Shown: positions 1 to 12,200 of the stretch, in pieces
Layout of the letters: every line of letters begins with the position of its first letter
Position numbering within the stretch: the stretch's first letter is position 1
Assembly: GCA_963662155.1 (NCBI GenBank)
Contig: OY759263.1
Coordinates: 40,825,584-40,889,583 of the forward strand
Direction of reading: 5' to 3'
DNA length: 64,000 nucleotides
Source of the DNA: Lamellibrachia columna
Lineage: Eukaryota > Annelida > Polychaeta > Sabellida > Siboglinidae
Program-made: the position numbers and the translations under genes
Notes under the pieces: model-generated
What the model saw: only the letters and a program-made list of their open reading frames with translations
What the model was told of the DNA's origin: nothing
The model's database searches: none

Positions 1-203
1 TTGCTCTTGCGGAAGAGTTGGACAATGGCGAGGTTGATGGGAATGACCATGAGGGAGCTGAAGATGGAGACCAGGAAGGCTGCAGCACTGAAGACAATGG
101 GACCAAGACGGATCACCTGGTCATTTCCCGTCTCGTCACTGTGGTACCACATCGCGTTGGTGACCATCGTCATGAAGAGGAGAGACATGCAGCATGTCAG
201 GCG
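1..203 (-). CDS. polycystin-1-like exon 22: TM2-TM3, runs off the window
   Basis: The acceptor is ...gtccatgacag before base 203, and it continues exon 21 in phase 0. The exon encodes [19 protein letters not shown] at its start, which resembles the second membrane helix after PLAT in polycystin-1. It is followed by a hydrophobic stretch with [19 protein letters not shown], typical of the next helix. The frame is open to base 1, so the exon or the gene continues beyond the window. The remaining helices and any C-terminal coiled coil are not visible. Confidence 0.9.
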
Positions 204-3200
204 CTGTCATGGACAAATTGATACATTAAACATAGGTCTGGGTACTCTTTCATCTACAGGGATGTTAAGAATAGCATGGCATGGTTGTATTCTCTGAGCC
301 TATGTCAACAGATCTACCGTCTTGTGTTCAATAAGAACATGTTTGATGTTATACTTTTTAGCAGACAACAGGATACACACTAATTGAATGGATAGATGAT
401 CTGGTTTCTCAGTTATTAATATTACCAGGGTAAACATAATTGCCTCTCAAGAAACTTTTTATTCGATCTAAGTATTTCAACCGCATCCCGAGGTCTTCTT
501 CAGCAGACTGAAGTTACGGATGTGTCACATGACACTGGTCATGTGACACAAGCTGGAGCAAGACTGGTGGGAGCTCCCCATAGATGATCTAATAACAGCA
601 ACAGAATCCACATGTAAGAACATCAAAGAAAAACACAGGGCCAATGGGTTGAGAAGTGATGCAGCTAAAGCTGTGATGAAACACAAAGCCAAGGAGAAAA
701 GATCCAACATATCACTGGAAGAGAGGAAAGCACTTAAAACTTTACATGCTACAAGACAATCAAGATTCTGCCAGCAGACAAGGGTAGAGCAATGGTGATT
801 ATGAAGGCCACAGAATATGACACTAAGATTGCTGGGTTATTAGGAGATGACACCACCTACAAGAAGTTGGAAAGGGATCCCATTAAAGTGTACAAAAGTA
901 AACTAGTCAACACCATGAAAGAGTGGAAAAGAACCAAGACTATCTCAGATGCCCTATACTACAGTATTTACCCTACATCAGAAGCAGTCCCAAAATTCTA
1001 TGGATTGCCTAAGGTCCACAAGAACAATGTACCATTAAGACCTATAGTATCAAGTATAGGCAGTGTAACATACAAGATGGCAAAGTTCCTAGCCAGCATT
1101 CTGAGCCCACCAAAACAGAACATTTTATGAAAAACAGCACACAATTTGTAAAGAAGATGGAAGAGTTGGAAGTTCCACCAGGGAGAAAAATGGTGTCCTT
1201 TGATGTGACAGCCTGTTCACTAGTATCCCGGTGACAGAGGCGGTATTGGTGATTAAGGACCGACTAAACCAGGATACAACACTGAAAGACAGATGTGAAC
1301 TATCAGTAAACCAGGTCACCACACTGTTAGAAATCTGTCTGAACACCATATGTTTCATTTATGATGGAGAGTTCTACAAACAGAAGAAGGGAGCAGCCAT
1401 GGGTTCATTTTGAAGAAAGAGAACATTAAGTTCACAGCAGAACCAGAACAGGACAATATGTTAGCCTTTCTAGACACATGTATATGCCTGAAAGGTGATG
1501 GATCAACCAAGGTTAAGATATATCAGAAAGCAACCCACACAGACCAGTATTTCAACTGGGATTCTAATCACCACTTAGAACACAAATGATCAGTGGTTAG
1601 GACACTCCTCCAAAGGGCAGAGAACCTGGTAACAGAAGAGGAGGACAAGAACATAGAGGTGGACCACATCAAGAAAGTGCTGAAAGCAAACGGTTACAAA
1701 ACGTGGATGTTTAACATCACGCAACCAAGGAGAGAGAAGGAGAACACCACCACAGAAACCAGCAGAAGACAACATGCCATAGGGCTGCCCTACTATCAGA
1801 ACAATTAGCAAGGATTTTCAAGTCCTATGACATCCCAGTTTACCACAAACCTATCAACACCCTGAGGTCACTGTTGGTACACCCAAAAGACAGAACAGCA
1901 AAGGCAGCAAAGTGTGGGGTAGTATATGACATACAATCTATCTGGTTGCCAACCCCTATCAGGTATAAGTAAACACAAACTGAACACCAACAAACTGAAC
2001 CAACATCAGTGTTCTATGAAGGACGTTAAAATTCTAGACCATGAGAACTGGCACAGGAGGAAAATAAAGGAGGCGATTAACATCCACAGAGAGAAAACTA
2101 CGCTGAACCGAGACATTGGCCAGGAGCTCCCACCAGTCCTACTCCAGCTTGTGTCACATGACACTGGTCATTATTAGTTTGAGTATTTTTAATGTAATTA
2201 TAAGTATACCATAAGCTAAAGCATGCGTCCATGATGTTTAGTAAGTTCATGTAAAAAAACATGCATACAAAACTATTCCTATCATTCTGAGTACATAATT
2301 TGGAATTGTGACCCACCTGACTCCCAGAATGCAATGCGCATCTATTTCACTTTGATTGATCGGCTAGGTTATATTTCACTATATTTCCACTGCTACTACC
2401 TGTACACGAGTGAAGCTGCTTCGGGTCGGTCTCATGACGACAGAGAACCAAATATGGTCATCAGACAGTTTAGCTCGTGCATTTGTGAAGAAGGCATTGT
2501 GGAAGCCGACATCACTACCATTCATCACCACGGGTACGTTCCTGTCTACTCGCCCATCATCTTCATCCGACGCCAGCCAGTGGCCACACAGGAAAAAATA
2601 CCTGAAATATTTCAACAAAACATAGAACAATTAATAGGTGAAACGTGCTCTGTTGCTGGCTTGTGTGTGGTGCCTCCAGACTGCCCAGTTATCACAGTAT
2701 TCTCCCAACCACCCATATACTGCTGTAGACCTCTGTAGGGAACTGCCTGCTTGGTGCCTCTCACGCACCCGACCGGGAAACAGCTCTGGCTGCAGGAGCT
2801 GGAATCAGTGTTTTAGATATAGTGACCATATTTTACTTCCCCTGGCATAGAGACCAGGGAGAAGGAACCTATAGTTTTTTAAGCCTCTTCCGAAAGACAT
2901 GCACAGGCAAAGCAGGGTGAACAAGGTTATCTAAGTTTCAAAACTTAAGCAACAACTTCGAAACTGATTAAAACCATCACCTTTCAGACGTCTGCAGGTC
3001 TTCAATGACAATCTTGTCGAGAAACCAGCCGGCGTGGACGCCATCGCCTGAGTTATCATGCCAGATGCGAAGTAGGGACAGCATTTTGAGGGAGTGTGAC
3101 GTCGTCATCAAGAAGTGGCGCACAGAACCACGTGTGAAGTGCTGAAAGAACACATGAAGTAGAGGGGCAACAATGCTAAAAATAATGCTAACTGTATTGG

Positions 3201-6200
3201 TGATAATTATGAATTATAATATCTTTTTCAAGAGTAATCAATAGTGGTTATTTGCCAAAGCATAGACAGTTAAAAACCTATACAGCTTATGTGAGTTGAT
3301 GTCTGTACCTCACATCTACATTGGCTGACCTATGGAACCTAAGGTCAAGATTGATGCCTTAATATTTCAATTACATGCTATAAGAATTAATTCTAGTTAA
3401 TTTTTTTGTAAACCGTATTGTTATATTTATAACAAACTCTAACACAGGTACAGTCATGATGAGCTCATAACGCACTACTGGAAGTGTTGTCAGGGACGCT
3501 GGATTCCCTGGTCACGGATCACCACGATGTGAACTGCACACTCCAATCACCTTAGCCGAATGGAAAGAAAAAGCAGGCTTCTTACTGGAAATATGCTGCA
3601 ATTAACTCAACAAAATTCAGATCAGACGTTGGAACTTTAACAAGCCCATGCAACAACATTGCAGACCTGTTGCAACAGTAGGACACCACCTAGAAAGAAC
3701 TGTTAGACAGCCGCGCTCCATTGATCGCACGATTAATTATTGTGTGCCCAACACACCTTGGAGCACAAAAGAACTATCTCTTGGGTAAGCGAAAGCTTAG
3801 GCAAGCCGACTGGAAGTGGAGGCCCACAAAAATAGTCTGGTTGCCAGAGCTCAACTTGTTAGTAGGGTACATACAAAGTTTTTGTGGTTTCTGGCACTTT
3901 CGGGTGTACTGATCCAGTAACTGCATGATGCCTCTTTGGCATCATTGAGCAATATTTTTCACAACTATTTTAAAAATAACATGTCTCATTGTCTGGGTCA
4001 TATAGATAGAATTGAATGCCGTTGCTAGTGAGTATCATATTTGCGAAGAACAACAAGTGCTTTTGAAGCTTTGTGAATAGCATCTGCTATTTGTATCATT
4101 GTTAATTAGGAATAAATGACATGTAACTTACTCTGTATCAGAGGAAATGACAATAACAGCCACGGGGAATAGGATTTCTTGTACATTGAGATCTAGCAGC
4201 AAACGTCATCAGTTTTAAAAGCACTTCTTCAAGAGTTGCGCAAGTGATTATCAAGCTTTCTAAAAGACAGAGGTTGCATATTATTTAAGTCTATGCACCA
4301 ACATCTGGCTACCCTGAGGAAGAAGTAGATCCTATGTATGAAGAAATAAATGACATCCTGAACCAAGATAAAACACAGCATATCATTATCATGGGCGATT
4401 ACAAAGTTGGATCAAAAGCTCACAATCAAGAAGAAACCACGGGAAACTTTCGAATAGGTCAACAAAATGAAAGGGGTGACAGTCTCATTGTCTGGATCAT
4501 ATAGATAGAAATGAACGCCGTTGCCACTGAGTATGGTATTTGTAAAGCACAAAAGTGCTTTTGAAGTTTAGTGAATAGAATCTGCTATTTTTATCATTAT
4601 TGTTAATTAGGAATAAATGACAGGTAACATTAATTGTTATAATCATTTCTACAGTGACTCATTCACATCAGCGTCTGCTTAGAAACATGTTTATTGGCAT
4701 TTCTTCGACTTTGTTGATATGATACGTATTTACCACATATTTCTGCCAAGTAATTTTAGTAAATAATCTTGCATCACAAAAGAACCTTTGCTACTCCATC
4801 TTGAAATGCATTGTTATCCCAGGCACACAAATCCACTTGTGCAATTTCTAGGAAACAAGTTTTGTCAATGATATTTAGCAGTGTGACATTTATATAACTG
4901 AAGAATATTGATGCACTGGAGTAGGACAGTTAAAAGCTGTATAATTGTGTGAGATTATCTATCATAAAGTTTATTTGAATAACAGCTTACAGTATTTAAT
5001 ACATTTAATTTACAATTAAATTTAGTTACTCCTAAATGTAATATGGCTTATAATAAAGGCATTTATCATAAAAAATGGATTCTTTTATATCTAAATAAAT
5101 TATTTTTGTTGTTGTTGTATCTAAAGCAACTTGGGGATCTTTAATGAAGTAATATATACTATTGTATATAATAATGTTATGCCCCTGCTATTTATACAGC
5201 ATTTAGAAATAATAGTATTTTAAGTAATGGTACCATCCTGAATGTCATGTTCCGGTGTTTTAATGTGTAACTTAAACTGAGTAACAATTAACATGTAATA
5301 AGTGTAGGAAGCTGTTGAATATGAAATGGGGGTGTAAGTTGGTTTCTGCTTGGGAAATTTGGCTTCCAGCTTGCGCTTTCAAAGTGGCGGAATGTAAACG
5401 ACCGTGTCATCTTCCGATCAGTCAAACAGTAGTGGCATGATCATGAAACGTGGGACAAACTCAGTACCTTATTTTGTTACATTACAGATTAAAAAATAAA
5501 CTAATGATCTTTGTACGTGCTGTTGTTGATATTCTTGGTAATATATTAAATATACCCAGAGATGTGGGCAGTCATACAAACACAAAACATCAAGACTAGT
5601 GTTTAGATTTTTAGCAGAATATTTAGATAGCGTACACCTCATATTTCATGCAGAATCAATTATCAAGCAAACTCAAATGTACTGAATGTAAAAAAAAACT
5701 GCAAATATGATTACTGGCCTAATAAGAAATGAACTGTAATGTTCACAATTGCCACAAATTGTTCAATCTTTTTCATGTTATATTGGCGGATTTCATCTTT
5801 CGTCCATTTCCTTAAGGTTTTCATGTTTCTGCGTATTCTATCCTTTGATTTCCTTTTTTTTCTTTCAACTCCCTTCTCTTTTTCAACAGTTTGAGTGTTT
5901 CCTCAGAAAGTTTTTCTGCTTTGGTGTGTGTCTTTTTCCATGCTACCTTCATTGCACTCTGTGTGATGGTGTCCGTGATTTTATCACACTATGAATCTAT
6001 GTCCGCTCCCTCTACTTCATCATGCAAGCATCAAACTTGTTTTGTATTTTTATCTGATAATCATCTGCTTTTTGCTGAAGATTTTGCAAGTTTACTTGTG
6101 CGGTCTTCTTTCTCACTAGTCTCGCCCTTTCTAGATGCATGCTGATCTTGATTTCTGCTCTATCTAGGTAGTGATCACTTCCAGTGTTGAACTAAGAAAG

Positions 6201-9200
6201 CACTGACACGTCTTTCACAACTTCTTGGTTGTTAGCTAGGATAAATTCAATTTCATTCTTGGTCTCTCCATTTGGACTTTTCCATGTCCATTTCCGTTTA
6301 GGTTTCTTTTTGAAGAAAGTATTCATGATTTTGAAGTTTCTACTTTCAGTGAATTCTGTCACCCCTTTCATTTCGTTGACCTATTCCAAAGTTTCCCGTG
6401 GTTTGTTCTTGATTGTGAGCTTTTGATCCAACTTTGGCATTGAAATCGCCCATGATGATGCTATGCTGTGTTTTATCTAGGTTCAGCATATTATTTATTT
6501 CTTCATACATAGCATCTACTTCTTCCTCAGGGTGGCCAGATGTTGGTGCACAGACTTGAATAATATGCAATCTCTGTCTTTTAGAAAGCTTGATAGTCAC
6601 TTGCGCAACTCTTGAAGAAGTGCTTTCAAAACTGATGATGTTTGCTGCTAGATCTCGATGTACAAGAAATCCTATTCCCCGTGGCTGTTATTGTCATTTC
6701 CTCAAGTACAGAGTAAGTTACCTGTCATTTATTCCTAATTAACAATGAAAAAAATTTATTTATGTGACAGCGGCGCATAAAGGATTTTATGAGGGATAAC
6801 AAAGCAACGAAGGTGGTTTGAGGTTAGACCAACCCTGGTAGCGAAGGTATTAGACTAATTACTCACACACATGTAGGGATACGCTGGGCTATATCAGCAG
6901 TCGTGTGACATAGATCCAGCCTCACTTGATTTTTAAGTTAGCTTGTGAGACTTTTGCTCTGCAAATACAATCTGCCAAACCCAAGTTCTATACAACGAAA
7001 ATTGATGAGTACACACAAGACAACAGAGCACTTTTTCAGGATTATGGACGGCTTGACGAAGAGTAAACCGGCTCTAAAAATGCCCAGTCCACGACTGGTA
7101 CTGCTCAACTCACAGAAGATTTTCTTGAGTTTGTAGTCAATTAGCCAGTAAATGCCAGCAAACTGTCAACATTGTGGAAGGGCACTGTGAACAGGCACTG
7201 TGAACAGGCCTGCACTGTCAGTGCGTTTTCCGGAATAGTGAGGAAGTGTCCAATGAACTCAAGTGTACTTGATCAACTTCCTACTTCATTCATAAAAGCT
7301 AACATTGACATTCTTGTGTTGACATTAGCTATGATCATTAACATGTCGCTAAGTCTGGATCAGTGCCAGCCAACTTCAAACACACGGTGACTACACCTCT
7401 ACTGGAGAAATCTAACCTTCATCCGGACTCAATGAAAAAAAAAACCCACTGATGCATGCAAGATGCTAGTCCATGCCCTAGTGACATTGCGATGCAGCCA
7501 GCATAATCATATGACAGCAAAAGCACCATCACAAAACACCGGTGCTGATCGAGTTGGCTTCCTCTTCGCTGGTGGGTCCAGTACAAACTACTGGTCCTTG
7601 TTTTCTCTGCATTGCCTGGCCTTGCACCAGGTTACATGTCTGACCTACTGGTCCTTGTCTTCTCTGCATTGCATGGCATTGCACCAGGTTACATGTCTGA
7701 CCTACTGGTCCTTGTATTCTCCGCATTGCATGGCATTGCACCAGGTTACATGTCTGACCTACTGGTCCTTGTCTTCTCCGCATTGCATGGCCTTGCGCCA
7801 GGTTACATGTCTGACCTACTGGTCCTTGTCTTCTCCGCATTGCATGGCCTTGCACCAGGTTACATGTCTGACCTACTGGTCCTTGTCTTCTCCGCATTGA
7901 ATGGCCTTGCGCCAGGTTACATGTCTGACCTACTGGTTCTTGGCTTCTCTGCATTGCCTGGCCTTGCGCCAGGTTACATGTCTGAACTACTGGTCCTTGT
8001 CTTCTTTGCATTGCATGGCATTGCACCAGGTTACATGTCTGACCTACTGGTCCTTGTCTTCTCTGCATTGCCTGGCCTTGCACCAGGTTACATGTCTGAC
8101 CTACTGGTCCTTGTCTTCTCCGCATTGCATGGCATTGCACCAGGTTACATGTCTGATCTACTGGTCCTTGTCTTCTCCGCATTGCATGGCATTGCACCAG
8201 GTTACATGTCTGACCTACTGGTCCTTGTCTTCTCCGCATTGCATGGCCTTGCGCCAGGTTACATGTCTGACCTACTGGTCCTTGTCTTCTCCGCATTGCA
8301 TGGCCTTGCACCAGGTTACATGTCTGACCTACTGGTCCTGGTCTTCTCCGCATTGAATGGCCTTGCGCCAGGTTACATGTCTGACCTACTGGTTCTTGTC
8401 TTCTCTGCATTGCCTGGCCTTGCGCCAGGTTACATGTCTGAACTACTGGTCCTTGTCTTCTTTGCATTGCATGGCATTGCACCAGGTTACATGTCTGATC
8501 TACTGGTCCTTGTCTTCTCCGCATTGCATGGCATTGCACCAGGTTACATGTCTGACCTACTGGTCCTTGTCTTCTCTGCATTGCATGGCCTTGCGCCAGG
8601 TTAAATGTCTGATCTACTGGTCCTTGTCTTCTCTGCATTGAATGGCCTTGCACCAGGTTACATGTCTGACCTACTGGTCCTTGTCTTCTCTGCATTGAAT
8701 GGCTTTGCACCAGGTTACATGTTTGACCTACTGGTCCTTGTCTTCTCTGCATTGAATGGCCTTGCACCAGGTTACATGTCTGACCTACTGGTCCTTGTCT
8801 TCTCTGCATTGAATGGCCTTGCACCAGGTTACATGTCTGACCTACTGGTCCTTGTCTTCTCCGCATTGCATGGCATTGCACCAGGTTACATGTCTGACCT
8901 ACTGGTCCTTGTCTTCTCTGCATTGTATGGCCTTGCACCAGGTTACATGTCTGATCTACTGGTCCTTGTCTTCTCTGCATTGCATGGCCTTGCACCAGGT
9001 TATCTGTCTGACCTACTGACCCTGTATGCACCTACACACATCCTTCGATCTGCGTCTGCTGGTATTGCCGCGCTATAAATTGGAGGGCTATGACAGACGT
9101 CCTTTCTCAGTGTCTAGACCAACATTATGGAATGCTTTGCCTCATTACATAGGACAAGCAAATATACTGTCAATTTAAAAACACATTGAAAACTTTTTTA

Positions 9201-12200
9201 TTTAGGCATGTGTATTTCCAATGAGGAATAACCGGGAAAGAAGACACTTTATGAACATGTTTTTTAGCTATTTATTTATTTGTTAACTTTAATTATTTAT
9301 TTATTATATTTATTAATCTTAATTGAATACTATAATTTTTAATTATATATATATATTTTAAATTATATAACATTTATTATTTATGATTGCATGTACATAT
9401 GCACCTATGAACGGGCTGGTCCCATATATATATATATATATGGCTCTTTATAAATTTTTTAAATAATAATAATAATACATAAAAAAATATTATATACTGG
9501 TTTGACATTGATTTATGTATTATACAAACTGACACTAATAATGTTTTATACAATGTGAACAGTATAGTAATTAATAATGTTAACTGCACTATTTAGATGT
9601 GGATGCAGTGTTATTATGACGAGTCAAAGACGGGATGCATGGAAATATTTTCATTTACAATTGCAATAATAATTCAGTGGTACTACTTTCCTCCTTTCCC
9701 GATATTGTATAGCATGTAACAAATGTAACAATGTTATGTTGGAAACAAATAAAATGATGATACATGATTTCAATATAAGAGATGAATACGAGAACTGACC
9801 TTGTTCTTGCCGTCGTCGAGCAGTCTCATGCCTGTGTTGCCCTGCCCACCTGCCAGGGTGAAGCAGACACTGGACGTGGTGCCTGCATCGCGGCGCAGAC
9901 CCGTGAACACTGACACCTTGTAACAGTGGCGGTCACATGCCTTGTTGTCCAGCAGCGGTGTCATGCCCCACTTTAACACACAGCACACAACACACTTATA
10001 TACACATCCTTGCTAGTGGTGTCATGCCCCGCTATAACGCACAGCACACAACACACTTATACACACATCCTTGCTAGTGGTGTCATGCCCCGCTATAACG
10101 CACAACACACTTATACATACATCCTTGCCAGTGGTGTCATGCCCCACTTTAACACACAGCACACAACACACTTATATACACATCCTTGCTAGTGGTGTCA
10201 TGCCCCACTATAACGCACAACACACTTATACATACATCCTTGCCAGTGGTGTCATGCCCCACTTTAACACACAGCACACAACACACTTATATACACATCC
10301 TTGCTAGTGATGTCATGCCCCGCTATAACGCACAACACACTTATATACACAGCCTTGTTCATGGTATCATGCCCCACTGTAACACACAACACACTTAAAC
10401 ACATCCTTGCTAGTGTTGCCATTCAATGCACTGTAACATAACAACTCTACTGTAACACACAAGTGACACAACACTCTTATACATATACATTTAATGTGGT
10501 GATTTAACTAGATTTCACATGATTGCAATCCAAGGCAAAGGCCCAGATGGCAAGTGGACAAGGAAGTCATTGACTTATCGATAGTCCAAAAATTTTTTAT
10601 CTATGTGTAACCCGCCCTTCTGAGATATTTGTCAACTTTGTTTTTAAATATATTTACAATGCTAGCAGTTACACAAACTGTAGATAATTTGTTCCATTCA
10701 TTTATTGTCCTCTGTGAGAACGAGTACTTCTTGAAATCCAATACACACTGACCCTTTACTAATGTTACCTCGTGTCTTCTAGTTCTACTATCTTGAGAAA
10801 AAAAATATTTCAGTGGTGTCATGCCCTATTGTAGCATACAACACATTTCTAGATGTATCCTTGCTACACTGATGTCATGCCCTATTGTAGCACACAACAC
10901 ATTTTTAGATGTATCCTTGCTACACTGGTGTCATGCCCTATTGTAGCATACAACACATTTCTAGATGTATCCTTGCTACACTGATGTCATGCCCTATTGT
11001 AGCATACAACACATTTCTAGATGTATCCTTGCTACACTGGTGTCATGCCCTATTGTAGCATACAACACATTTCTAGATGTATCCTTGCTACACTGGTGTC
11101 ATGCCCTATTGTAGCACACAACACATTTTTAGATGTATCCTTGCTACACTGGTGTCATGCCCTATTGTAGCATACAACACATTTCTAGATGTATCCTTGC
11201 TACACTGATGTCATGCCCTATTGTAGCATACAACACATTTCTAGATGTATCCTTGCTACACTGATGTCATGCCCTATTGTAGCACACAACACATTTCTAG
11301 ATGTATCCTTGCTACACTGGTGTCATGCCCTACTTTAACATAACAAAACACTTCTTGACTAATTGCCACACTGACAATATTTCCAAGTTAAGGAGACGTC
11401 TAAAATGTTACAAGTGATTTACAGCTGTCAGATTTCATCCGATAATTAAAACTCCCTCAACTGATTAAGCCAAACACAAACCAGATACATTGACTTTTAA
11501 TGAAAGAATACATACTTTTATTAAAACCATGAAAAGAATTTACCTTAATTAAATTAGATAACTTGTGAAAGTGAACTTTGCCTCAAGCCCACATATTTGC
11601 AGCTCAAACTATTTCACCAGTTTTGCCCTTTTTTCGGTTGTCCGATGATTTTTTCAAAACTAAATAACAGATTTACATTTAGTAGGTAATTTGCAGTTAA
11701 CTTACAAAAGGGGGAAGACTTGTGTCACAGTATATAGAATGTGACCATTTTTGACTTTTTTTTATTGTTTATCCGATAATTTCAACAAACCTAAATAAAA
11801 CATTTGCACAAACAGGCTAGCATGTTGAAGTGGTTACTAGAGCCAGCATGTTGAAGTGGTTACTAGAGCCAGCATGTTGTAGTGTTTACTTGAGCTAGCA
11901 TGTTGTAGTGGTTACTAGAGCCAGCATGTTGTAGTGGTTACTAGAGCTAGCATGTTGTAGTGGTTACTAGAGCTAGCATGTTGTAGTGGTTACTAGAGCT
12001 AGCATGTTGTAGTGGTTACTAGAGCTAGCATGTTGTAGTGGTTACTAGAGCTAGCATGTTATAGTGGTTACTAGAGCCAGCATGTTGTAGTGGTTACTAG
12101 AGCTAGCATGTTGTAGTGGTTACTAGAGCTAGCATGTTGGAGTGGTTACTAGAGCTAGCATGTTGTAGTGGTTACTAGAGCTAGCATGTTGTAGTGGCTA

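Noticed and set aside
792..1130. Host gene encoding a 112-residue protein
   Set aside because: It is the Penelope RT segment (LPKVHK...RPIVSS), with further RT pieces in neighbouring frames.
7529..9031. 500-codon minus-strand frame ([19 protein letters not shown] repeats) and long plus-strand frames
   Set aside because: These are by-products of the 57-bp array, whose period is a multiple of 3. No domain, no splice context and no codon constraint.
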